From the NCBI GenBank assembly GCA_022059125.1, contig JAEUWY010000020.1, forward strand, positions 2,356,001 to 2,420,000: a stretch of DNA of 64,000 nucleotides, read 5' to 3'. The DNA comes from Corynespora cassiicola (Eukaryota; Ascomycota; Dothideomycetes; Pleosporales; Corynesporascaceae). Below are positions 35,715 through 46,101 of this stretch, in pieces; within the stretch, counting starts at the first letter, position 1; every line of letters starts with the position of its first letter. The notes beneath the pieces are model-generated. The model ran no database searches and was not told the origin of the DNA. It worked only from the letters and a program-made list of their open reading frames with translations. Both the position numbers and the translations under genes were made by a program.

Positions 35715-37469
35715 TCATCCCGAAGCAGCCCCATTAACCCTACTGGTCCCGTTAATCACTCCTTCCTCCATCAACTTCTTCTGCCATGGCAACGGCTCCA
35801 CCGCCGCCCGCGCAGGCCCCACCTCACCCCCTTCTTTCCTCATCTCCGCCCACTCGTCAATCTCCCTCTGCTCGATGAAATTCCCATGCAACCCCAACCT
35901 CAACTTGACCGGCAAATGCACCACGGCCAACGGCCCCTTTGCCAACTCCCGCGCATCAAAAATCAAAATGTCATTGCGCAGCACATCCAAATGATTCAGC
36001 AACGCCATCAAATACCCGTCGCCCTCCTCGCTGCTTCCGGCCCTCGGCACAAAGACGGGCTCCTGAAACGTGCACGTCGGCCCCGCAAACCACATATCCC
36101 TCCTGCCCGACTGCCACTCGAAATGGCCGATCACATTAAACAGGCCACCGGCCGGAGGTCCGCACTTTGCAAAGTCGTAGGGCTTCGTGGGGTCGATGAT
36201 GCACTGCCAGAAGTGGTTGTAGGGCTTTGTCAGGACGCGGTCGTCGATGCGGGAGAACTCTCCGTTGATGCCAAAGAGGCGTTCGGGCTGGATGCGCGTG
36301 TTTGTCGGGGCCTTGGGGTCGAAGATCCAGCGGTACGTGTCGGAGACGAGTTTGTTGCGTTGGAGAAGGGAGGTTGGGGTAGGGGTGGGGGAGTCAGGGG
36401 GGAAGAAGAAGAAGACGTTGTCTGAGGCGACGGTGAGGTCGCAGACGATCTTCCCATCGGGGGTTTCGAAGCTGCCAGCTACATGACCGTGGAAGCCTTG
36501 GGCAGCTCAGCATTGGTCTCTTTGAACTATGAGCAAGAAAAGAGATGGGTACGCACCATTGTCTGCCCTCAGCCACACAATATCCTCCGGCTTCCCCCCT
36601 CTGCGCGGCACTATCCCATACCACTGATCCTCATCCGGGTCCCACGCGAAGTGATTCCCTCCCCTCTTCAACCTCTCCGCATCCACCTTGATGGGCGTCA
36701 ACGGCAACACCAGCCAATTCTCCGTGAGTGCACAGTCATGAATCATACCGCAAAACGGCGCCTTGTACCAACACTCCTCAGTCTTCCTCCCCTCTTTATC
36801 AATCGTATAAACCACAATATCAACGCTCCCATCATGCCCATCCCCGCCTGCCTCATACCCAAAACACACCATCTCCCCCGTCTCCGGGTCGAACTTGGGA
36901 TGCGCCGTGAACGTCGGACTCGTGACCTGGCCTTCGAAATCGTACCGCCCGATCGTCTCCAGCGTGACGGGATCCATGGCGAACGGCGGCCCGTCCTCTT
37001 TCATGGCGAGCAGCACCCCGCGCCAGAAGACGATGTTGGTATTGCTCGCCGTGCGCACAATGCCGCGCACCATCTCATTGTCGGTGAAGGGATTCCGATA
37101 CTTGCCCAGCAGCGCGCGGCGGGCGCGCGTCTCGGCCTCAAAGCGCGCAGTGTGCACGTACCTCTGTCGGAAATCCACATGGCCGTTTTCGAAGCGGAAG
37201 GCGGAGACAGCGCCGTCGCCGTTGAAGTGGATGTCCTCCTCGAACAAGGGGGGGAAGCGGTGGTCGGGCTGGATGCGGTAGAAGGTGCCGTTGATGTCGG
37301 GGGGGATGGTGCCGGTGGTTTCGAGCTCGAAGATGTCGGCTTCGAGGCGGGAGGGCTTGTTGAAGCCTTGGAAGAAGGGGGTGTCTGGGAATTTTACTTG
37401 GGCGCCGTGGCGGGCGCCGTCGCGATAGGCGGGATCTGGGGGCGAGGCGAGGGAGAAGAGGTGCGCCAT
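35715..37469 (-). CDS. Carotenoid/stilbene cleavage oxygenase (RPE65 family)
   Basis: Non-haem iron dioxygenase of the carotenoid cleavage oxygenase family, predicted 558 residues from exons 37469-36557 and 36478-35715 (intron 78 nt). The four iron-binding His are all present: TAHPK (H190), [12 protein letters not shown] (H244), PYNHFW (H393) and LHGNF (H502). Other family blocks are [27 protein letters not shown] and [11 protein letters not shown]. Fungal members of this subgroup, such as Neurospora CAO-1 and Ustilago Rco1, split the interphenyl double bond of resveratrol-type stilbenes into two aromatic aldehydes; others cleave apocarotenoids. The aromatic-acid decarboxylase and aldehyde dehydrogenase nearby favour a stilbenoid or lignostilbenoid substrate here, but this is inference. 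No signal peptide is visible, so a cytosolic enzyme is expected. It is divergent from the decarboxylase gene. Confidence 0.92.
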
Positions 37470-38049
37470 AGTCAATGGCCGTTTAAGGCCGTGAGATTTA
37501 GGAATTGGGTGTTGAGGTTGTCGCGATTGAATCAGTGTGCCGTCATGTTATACTGGGAGATCTTCCATGGGAGCACGTCTCGACTGAGGTCGGCATATTC
37601 TACTACGGGGACCGCGGCGCGTCGTCGTTGTCCGCTGTCGCGTAGACTAGTCGTGTTCCACTTTGGGGGAATGTGGGGAGCGTAGCGGGCGCGGGGTAAC
37701 GGCGTGATGACCAGGGGATTGCAATTGTCGGACTGATGAATCCGATCATAGCGCCGGATATTGTGGGATCGGTGCGATGAAGCCGATCGGATGTATTGGG
37801 CTTATTACGTGGGGAATGTATGCAGGTAGTCGTTTGCCTGCAAGGTATGTGTATACCCGTATACCCTTAGTGGGAAGTGCAGGGATGTGGTGATGGCGAT
37901 GGCCTAAGCTGGTGTTGATAGTGACTATTCCCACAACCCAAGGTCTGTAGTCAATCCAAACCAGCTTTCAAGATTAAGTTGAAATATGTAGGTCGCCAGT
38001 CGGTGGAATTAAAATATCAAAACTGACTCTGAGTAGTGATTTAGCCAAC
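37470..38049. promoter_or_regulatory. Shared divergent promoter of cleavage oxygenase and decarboxylase
   Basis: 580 nt between the two start codons. It contains an inverted CGG-N10-CCG at 37,729-37,744 and a cluster of GATCGG/CCGATC hexamers at 37,742-37,747, 37,767-37,772 and 37,783-37,790 (the last a CCGATCGG palindrome). Inverted CGG triplets are the usual targets of Zn2Cys6 regulators, one of which lies in the cluster. This is inference from short motifs. Confidence 0.45.
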
Positions 38050-39194
38050 ATGAAAGGAACCATTGCAGTTGAAGAGGCCATCATCGACTTGGCGGGCGTT
38101 GAGGCTCACACCTTTGCGCAATTTCAGTCTTTGATGCGTCCAGGCAGCGATGCCGTATCCGGACTATCAGCACATGAACGTCGCCTTTTGGACATCCACG
38201 ATGAGCGTCTGAAATCCATGGACGAGCACGGCGTTGAATATATGCTTCTATCACTGACCTCCCCCGGCGCACAAGGAGAGGCAGACTCAGAGAAAGCGAA
38301 GAGCATGGCAAAGGTTGCAAACGACTACCTAGCTGGAGAGGTTAAGAAGAACCCCAAGAGATTCGGCGCGCTTGCTGCTCTGTCCATGCATAACGCTCAA
38401 GATGCAGCAGACGAATTGCGACGTGCAGTAAAGGAGCTCGGCATGTTCGGCGGCCTTGTGAATGATTTCCAGTCCAAGGGCGCAGAAGCAGAAGAAAAGG
38501 TGTATTTTGACACGCCCGACTACGACCCCTTCTGGGAAACGGTGCAAGAGTTGGATGTGCCCATTTACTTCCATCCACGGTATGCAATTCCGCAGGACCT
38601 CAAACCAGGGACCAAGTATGGGGACAGGAAGCACCTGCTGGGTGCGGGAGTTCAATTCCATCTCGACCTTAGTTGGCACCTGTATGCCCTATGCTCTTCA
38701 GGGATCTTTGATAGGTTCCCCGGTGTGCAGATTGTTGCTGGACATTTGGGAGAAGGGTAAGATTGTGCTCCAATAAGTCAAAACGTATGATGTGGCCCAG
38801 AGGCTTATGACTTCGAATATAGAATACCGTTTAATCTTTGGAGAGCCAGCCATTGGATCAACCATCCATTCAAACGCGGAATGCGGCCCATGAAGCATGA
38901 TTACAGTTATTACTGGAAGAGAAACTTTTCGGTTACAACCTCGGGAAACTACAATACGAGAGGCCTAAAGTTCTGTATCGAAGAGCTGGGCCTTGAGAGG
39001 TGCCTGTATGCAATAGGTACGGGGTGCGTCGTCTTTAGTTGAGCAGATGGTGACTAATGCCTACAGATACGCCATACGATACAGTCGAGGAGGCGCAGAA
39101 TTGGTGGAAGGGAATTGATTTGCCCGAGGACCAGAAGGAAGCCGTGGCTAGACGGAACGCTATACGGCTGTTCAAGCTGCCGCTAGAGGAGTAG
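38050..39194 (+). CDS. Amidohydrolase-type hydroxybenzoate decarboxylase
   Basis: Member of the amidohydrolase-2 (ACMSD-like) decarboxylases, predicted 342 residues from exons 38050-38756, 38823-39016 and 39067-39194. The metal site of this group is visible: the N-terminal AVEEA (E8), YFHPR (H175) and AIDTPYD (D301). The second-sphere GHLGEG (H232) precedes PFNLWR. AVEEA rather than EEH is the form of fungal 2,3-dihydroxybenzoate decarboxylase. In contrast, RLLDIHDERLKSMDEHG and HLGEG resemble bacterial gamma-resorcylate (2,6-dihydroxybenzoate) decarboxylase. Known members decarboxylate, and can reversibly carboxylate, benzoic acids with an ortho hydroxyl group. The exact substrate is open. 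It is placed divergently from the cleavage oxygenase and close to an aldehyde dehydrogenase, so it could act on the acid formed by those enzymes. Confidence 0.9.
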
Positions 39195-39597
39195 ATGGTC
39201 ATGTGTTGTAGTACAGAGGCTGAGAAGGTATTAGCGCCGTTTAAAATTATAAGGATGGCTCTGGTCTCGGGATTACTTGACTTGACTGGCAAAACATGTC
39301 ATTGATATCAGGCTACAGACAAATAGGCCGCTAAGACGCATCCACAATATGGCTCTCCTGCTCACTACTGCTCTGCTTGGTGCAGCTAGTACCCTCCTGT
39401 GTTTCACTTGCATGTACCTTTTCTCTCAGCTATTTCGAAAAAGCAAAATGTTGCAAAAAGGAAACTCAGTGTATCGGGTGCAAGCAAATCTCAAATCACT
39501 TCGAGATTAACTTTCAGTAGCGTGAAGCACACCAGCCCAAAAGTAACGAATGACGTCACGGGACATTTCATGTTGGATGATTGTGGTACGATTCAAT
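39195..39597. other. Intergenic region between convergent genes
   Basis: No coding capacity is seen. It probably holds two 3' untranslated regions. Confidence 0.45.
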
Positions 39598-40497
39598 CTA
39601 TACTTCCGAGGAAGGTTTGCTAAGCACTAGAGGGGGTGTGCTGGTGCTGGGGTCCTGGCCGTATTCAGGCGCCCTCAAATCGTCGTCAGCAACCTGCTGG
39701 TTGGTGACGGGGTGGGTGTAGTGGAAAGGAACGACACGGGTGTCCGGCCAGAGCATTGGGCGTTCGCACAGCTCATTCGGGCCGTTTGGATCCTCAGGAT
39801 ACGTCGTCGAGAGGAATGGCACATAATTGGGCTTGGTGTACGACCAGCCCTTCTCGAAGTTGGCATGCCAAAAGGGAAAGTACTTCAACCTGAAGATCTT
39901 CCACACGCCGTCCTCCTTGATGTACTCGTTCTCGTATATTCCGCCCTCCCACCACTGCACCAGCCCCCGCGGGTGGGTGTCCTTGACACTCTCGTGGGTG
40001 CCGGCCGACATCATGCTGCGGAAGCGGCCTTTGGCGCGGGTACCTTCGGGGTTGACGTCGACGATGCCCTGGATCTGCGGGTGGTCGAGCAGGAAGCCGT
40101 GGACAGGGCCATTGCGGCCGTTTACGAATGCTTTGGCAAACCGGCCAATGTACAGGCGCTTAACCCCCTCCTTGCCATTGTAGCGGCCACCCAGAAACTC
40201 GACGCATGTGTCTGGATGGTCTGAATATAGATCGGCCACCTGTCAGTTGATGAGCAAAAGAGGTCGGCCCCGGAGATTGAGGGCAGCTTACCTCCTTGTA
40301 TAAGCACTTGTCGAGATAGTAGCCGTACTTGTACTGCAGCTTGCGGACTTCCTCCTGGTCTGCAGCGGACGCGGGGGTTAGCGAGATGGGATGGCTGGGT
40401 GCTGACTAAGGGCCATCTGGTGCTCACCATTCAGACGCGTCACCTCTTTCTGCAATTGGACGACCGTCTGCTTCAGCTGCTCGATTTCGCTAATCAT
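39598..40497 (-). CDS. SnoaL/NTF2-like domain protein
   Basis: Predicted 259 residues from minus-strand exons 40497-40428, 40359-40292 and 40239-39598. The first 30 residues form a heptad-patterned helix (ISEIEQLKQTVVQLQKEVTRL), probably a coiled coil for dimers. The SnoaL-4/NTF2-like alpha+beta cone domain follows: KYGYYLDKCLYKEVADLYSDH, a GVKRLYIGRF helix, strands around HGFLLDHPQIQGI, RFRSMMSAG, YENEYIKEDGVWKIFRLKYFPFW, then a Pro-rich C-terminal tail. Proteins of this fold include dehydratases, cyclases, isomerases and non-catalytic binders, and members are common in fungal aromatic and secondary-metabolite clusters. No catalytic residue can be assigned with confidence. It is divergent from the aldehyde dehydrogenase gene (659 nt apart), which suggests joint regulation. 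Its role in the pathway is unknown. Confidence 0.85.
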
Positions 40498-41156
40498 GAT
40501 GGCTCAATTGAGTGTCTAGCCTTGCACTTGTCAGCTTGGTCGCGTGGAAAACGCCCATTCTTAAGACGACGAGACGACGCCGCGACAGTGCTGCGCGACG
40601 CGCCTCCGCGCTCCTGCAGAGGTCATGCCCTCAGTAGTGACAAGACATCCCGATCCGCTTCTGCGAATGGCATTCACCCGTCAAGCCGGCAGTTAATTTA
40701 CGATAAGCAGCGTTGTGCGGTTATATGAGACCGATGGAGGACGACGTAGCGGTGGGGTACCTACCTAACGCGAAAACATCGGATGGAGCCGAGATCGGGC
40801 CATGTGGGGTCGACAACTACATGCTCCCGTTCCTCTCGCCCACCCTACCTTCTGTCTCTCGCCTAACCATCTCACTTTTCGAACCCACCGCCGTCCGTCA
40901 GCTTTACCGAGCCAAAGGCGTGACTCTAGGCCCTCCTTTCTGCCTTTAGCCCGGGCTGGCCTCAATACCTCGGCCAATTGCACGTGGTTCCAAACACACG
41001 GGCGGTTCCACGGATGCTTATATAGCAGTGTCTCATTACATATCCCATGCTAATCCGCTTCCAACTGGGCCTTTGAGAGTACAAATACCCCTCACTGAAT
41101 TGTGCAACCCACCCAATCCTTAGCCTCCTACTTTCGGCCTGGGGACAGCAAGCAAG
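40498..41156. promoter_or_regulatory. Shared divergent promoter of SnoaL-like and aldehyde dehydrogenase genes
   Basis: 659 nt between two start codons. An inverted CGG-N6-CCG lies at 40,780-40,791, a spacing bound by several Zn2Cys6 regulators. A GATCGG hexamer follows at 40,793-40,798. No supported gene lies inside. Confidence 0.4.
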
Positions 41157-42766
41157 ATGGGTATCCCAGAGCAAATCGAGACTCGTCTGTTCATCAATGG
41201 CGAAGTAGGTATCTGCTCCGCATCCAAATTGTGCCTAGGGCTCAGACTCGTCAGTTTGTCGAATCCTCCAACGGAAAGACGTTCGACATCACCAATCCAG
41301 CTACCCTCAAGCTCGTAGCCAAAGTCCACGAGGCATCTGAACAGGACACGGACCGAGCTGTAGCATCTGCAAAGGCTGCATTCCCCGCATGGTCAGCTCT
41401 ATCGCCAGACCAGCGCGCCCCATACTTTAAGAAGCTGGCTAAGCTGATTCACGAAGCCAACGATGAGCTCGGGGCACTCGAGGCAGCTTCAATGGGGAAG
41501 CCATTGGGAGCATTCTTCGATGCACATGCGTGTGCAGCCAAATGGGAGCACTATGCGGAGGCTGGATACACTGTGCAAGGAGCTACCAGCGTCCAGACGC
41601 CCGGATATATCAACATGACTCTGAGGCAGCCGTACGGCGTCGTCGCCGCCATCATCCCATGGAACGTGCCACTTCTATTCCTGGCATCTAAGCTGGCGCC
41701 AGCATTGATTGTTGGTAATACTGTTGTCCTGAAGAGCAGCGAGAAGGCTCCGTTGACGGTGCGTGCCTGACCCGGCGCCCGAGTGCAATTGACGGCACAA
41801 GCTAACGAGGGCGCAGTCTGCCAAGTTTGCGACATTGGTGCAGCAGGCGGGCTTCCCTCCTGGCGTAATCAACGTGATTACAGGCTTTGGCAACGTCTCT
41901 GGCTCCATCCTCAGTCACCACATGGACGTCCGTGCCCTTTCATTCACGGGGTCGGGCCGCACGGGCCGCCTCATTCAAGCTGCGGCAGCCAAGTCGAATC
42001 TGAAGCAGGTCTTCCTCGAGCTGGGAGGCAAGTCGCCTGCCGTCATATTCGAGGACGCCGACATGGCTGCGGCGGTCAAGGAGACGGCCTACAGCATCCA
42101 GTGGAATAGCGGTCAGGTGTGCATGGCAAATTCGCGCGTATACGTCCAGGACACGATCGCCGATCGCTATCTCGAGCTCTTCAAGGAACACTTCACCAAG
42201 GACGTTGCTGTCGGCGACCCGCTCGACAAGGGCGTCAACCATGGCCCGCAGGCCGATGAGGCACAGCACAAGACGGTGCTGCGATACCTGGAGATGGGCA
42301 AGCAGTCTGGAGACTTGGTCATGGGTGGCGCCGCCCCCTCGGACAGGGAGGGCTACTACATCCAGGTAAGTCGGGCATGCCCAACCGCCCTTGATCGTCG
42401 CTAATCTGCGGCCAGCCCACAATATTCACCAACACGCCCGAGGAGGCGACGATCATGAAGGAGGAGATCTTCGGCCCCGTGGTCAACATCAACGTCTTCA
42501 AGACGGAAGAGGAAGTGCTGGCCAAGGCGAACAACACAGAGTTTGGCCTGTACGCGTCCGTCTACACCAAGAACATCGACCGCGCGCTGCGATTCGCACA
42601 GGGCCTCGAGGCGGGTACCGTGGGCGTCAATTGCACCAGTCCCGCGACAGGAAAGGATATGCCGTTTGGTGGTTACAAGTCGTCCGGGTCTGGGCGCGAG
42701 GGCGAGCCCATGTACTCGCTCGACAACTTCCTCGAGACCAAGACGGTACTCATCAAGATTGCCTAG
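41157..42766 (+). CDS. NAD(P)-dependent aldehyde dehydrogenase
   Basis: Aldehyde dehydrogenase superfamily, predicted 483 residues from exons 41157-41204, 41255-41758, 41817-42365 and 42416-42766. The nucleophile lies in NSGQVCMANSR (C286) and the general base in FLELGGKSP (E252). The cofactor and oxyanion residues are in the IIPWNVPLLF block (Asn), and FTGSGRTGR matches the dinucleotide-binding turn. EEIFGPV and the C-terminal PFGGYKSSGSGRE are typical. It oxidises an aldehyde to the acid. In this cluster the natural candidates are the aromatic aldehydes released by the cleavage oxygenase, though the sequence alone cannot prove substrate choice. It is about as long as cytosolic family members and has no targeting signal. 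The regulator gene follows in the same direction. Confidence 0.93.
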
Positions 42767-43092
42767 GATAAGGCCGCAGACGCAGAATAATTATAAATCT
42801 TTTTTCTTCACCGCTCCATCCTGGTCTGGCTGCAAGAGTATTAGCCGAGCTGGCTAATGCGGAGCCAGCTTGCTGTTCCTGCAGAACTATAGTGCCCCCA
42901 CATTTATCACACAAGAAGATCCCCCGCATTCAGCTGCGGCGACGCTCTCTGTCTTTCTCGTCCGTGGCGACGGTGCACAGCTAGATTCCTCTCGACTCCT
43001 CTCCCTACCTGCTGCTCCCTATCGCGTGCTGTCTCCGTGCCTCTCGCCGCGACACCGCAGCCGGGCCTCGACACGCGTTGCCTCGCGTCTAC
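42767..43092. other. Intergenic region, promoter of the cluster regulator
   Basis: No coding capacity is seen. CT-rich tracts near 42,950-43,030 are typical of fungal promoters and leaders. Confidence 0.4.
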
Positions 43093-45529
43093 ATGGCCGA
43101 CGCGTCCACCTCGGCGCTTCCGCCGGGTATACCCAACAGGGGACCCACTGCACACAGAGTACACAGTAGCTGCGACAGATGTCGTAGTAGGAAAACCAAG
43201 GTATACCGCCTCTGTCCTATTGATTGTCGCCAAGCCGCTAACAATATCCCAGTGCATCGATCCAGGTAGGTCTAGGCCTGTCCATTGGACTACCCTCCAG
43301 CACTCGACCTGGTAGGGATACTGACCATCAGCAGTGCCAGGACCATGTCGCTACTGCGCTCGAACCGGTGCCATCTGCAGGATAGCGACCCCACGCCGGA
43401 AGAGGCCCTACTACCACGTCACAGAAGAGGAATACCAGTGTTCCATGCGCATACTGGAGCACTTCTTCCCCGACCGTGAACTGAACCTAGTCTCCCTGCG
43501 CGCCATTGCCAAGGACATTGCCAATGGGACGCTCAAGAGCCCTCCCTCCCAGCAGGGGGAGACACCTCCACTGCAAGAGCAGCCTTCGCCAGAAGACGAA
43601 GAGTCCCCACAGGAAGCTGAAGCTGTCCCAGAGTCTGTCAACGACTTGCACGAGCCTTTGGGATGCATGATGAAAGATTCCCTTGGAAGGTTCCGTAAGT
43701 CAACCGTCCGTGAGGACACCCCGCGCCGATCGCTGACACTGCCAGGATATGTGGGCGCTCACTCGGAGATTCCATTCAACTCTGCAGTGTGCTCCATTGG
43801 AGATGATTCTAGAAGAAACCCAAGAATAATCGGCCCACCAAAGATCGGTTCATATCCTCCATCTCTACCCACGCCGGCCCCATCAATCGAAATGGATGCT
43901 AGCGATCGTTACTATCTCCCGCCCAGGGAGCTGGGCGATCGCTACGTCGCTCGATTCCTGTCAGAAGTCCACAGTACCCACTGGCTCTACTCGATTGAAA
44001 GCTTGCTCAACCGCGTCGATGCCACTTACTCCAGCTACGGTCCATCTTCGACGAGCTCTTGGCTTTGTTCCCTATATGCAATATTTGCCATAGGTGCTGC
44101 CAATTATGACGAGGAAAACGGCCAGTCGCCTGCTCACACGCACACGTCACTCCCAGTCGACCAGAAAACATCGGTTGATTATGTCGCATATGCAAAACAA
44201 CTAATCCCCACCGTGTATGACGAGGCCGACATTGACAGTATCCGAGCAATGGCCATTATAGTAAGCCTCTCCTCCGATATCAATGACAGAGGGAAAGACT
44301 CACCATCAACAGAGCATCGCTCTTGAGAACCTTTGCTCCAGGGTGAGCTCGTATCTCTACATGGGCGCAAGTGTCCAGATGGCTTACTCGCTTGGCCTGC
44401 ATCGGGATCAAGTACCCGACTCTGGATCGAGTATAGAGAGAGAACAGCACCGTCGAATATGGTGGACATTATATAATCTCGACCTGGAAATCGCTTCAAG
44501 AGGAGGAAGCCCGACACTGATAGACGACAGATATCTGAAAATAACAACGCCCATGCCGTCTGAGCAGGTACGTTTTCATGGGCCCAAGACCTGATCCAAT
44601 TTTTTGACGGATATAGTTGCTATATCCAGGCTTGCATACCCCGCTGTCGTGGCTCTCCACATCAGTATCATTATGTCGCCTAAAGAGAGAGATCATTCAG
44701 GCTGTCTACACCGAGCGACCCTCCAACGCGAGGACTATATCATTCTCCACCGTTTCAAGCCTGCTATTGGCTCTGCAGAAGTGGTACCAAAACATTCCGC
44801 CACATCTGAAACATGATGTACCAGTCCCGCCGACGCACAAGCGCGCTGTTGCTGTTCTTCACCTCCAATACTGGGCATCCAACATACTGCTTTGCAGACC
44901 GTTCCTGCTGTATCTGGTGCTGAAGCACAAAACTCTGGACTCGTCCAAAAAGATGTGGTTTGAGAGGATGGGTCGGACATGCATCGATGCAGCACAAAAG
45001 AGCCTCGCAATCATGCAGCAGATGGCAGCGGACCAGAATCTCTCGGGTCTCGTCGCTTTCGACTGCACCTGCATCTTGAGGAACATTATGATATTCATCC
45101 TCGCCTTTGCGCACACCAGAATGCACATCTATCGGAGCGAGATCGAGGATAGCATCACATTGCTTCGGAGCATGGAACAGATTGGCTTTTGCAAAATGGT
45201 CACAGTCGAGACACCCATGCGGCTGGCCGAGATGGGCATCACTGAAGAGGCCAAAGTATCGAATACGGGCGTATTGCTAGACGATGACCTCATTGCGCAA
45301 TTGTGGGGGAACCTTGACACGTAAGTTTATTGCCTGAACTAGGAGAGCCACATGGTTAATCGCCCGCAGGGATTTTATGAACCCTCTGCAAACCCAACAA
45401 AGCCTCGACATTGCATTCGACGACACGAGCTCGTTCGATCTCAACTCTGACATGCTACAGTTTACGCACTTGGACGACTCCATTGTACTCGATCCATCAC
45501 ATGGATATGCCAACTATAATATGCAATAG
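43093..45529 (+). CDS. Zn2Cys6 transcription factor, likely cluster regulator
   Basis: Predicted 704 residues in seven exons: 43093-43200, 43253-43265, 43335-43694, 43746-44260, 44313-44567, 44617-45320 and 45370-45529. The Zn2Cys6 cluster (C27, C30, C37, C45, C48, C55) is built across three exons, the middle one only 13 nt. An acidic, Pro/Ser-rich linker follows, then the fungal_trans domain with SLGRFRYVGAHSEI (completed by splicing), a histidine-bearing block near STHWLYSI, YLYMGASVQMAYSLGLHRD, RRIWWTLYNLDLE and LLCRPFLLYLVL. The acidic C-terminus with LDDSIVLDP may be the activation region. It stands between the aldehyde dehydrogenase and the MFS gene, in the same direction, so a pathway-specific activator is the natural reading. 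Inverted CGG motifs in the two divergent promoters of the cluster would suit it. Confidence 0.9.
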
Positions 45530-46101
45530 TTATATAGAACATTCCCCCACCAGTAAGGCGCTCAGGAAGTGGGTAAATGATAATTAATCCAAATCATCAC
45601 ATATGCATATCATACAGAATATCAAGTCCGGCATCACCAACTCCGTCTTCCTGCAATGCATGTACCCAGATGGCTCTCGAGCGTTAGCGCTATTCCATTA
45701 ATGTGGCCCAATTTACCCCTCATTCACGTCATTCGGCCAATCCGCCAACCCCCGCTATCTTTCCCTGCATGCCCCCGACTCATATGCAGATCATACAGTT
45801 AGGCCGAAGTGGGAGTTTCGGCAGATTCACACGCATGTTTCCAGACCTCTTGGCATCAGACCTCCCACGACTCCCTCATTCGCCGACGCAAAGTCGACCG
45901 GGATAGAGTACGAAATGCTACTCCGGTGCGGGGTGCGGCCGTACGGTACATGCTCAAAGGTAAATTGACTTAAAGCTTCAATGGAGCGTCGCTGAGACGG
46001 CGCCACCTCCTGACGATCTGCGCGCCTCCAACCTACCTTACTTGTATACCATTTCATATCACATTGGAGAATTGTTCCTCCCTTGTTCCCAATTGATACA
46101 C
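45530..46101. other. Intergenic region
   Basis: No gene is recognised. It holds the promoter of the MFS gene. Confidence 0.4.
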
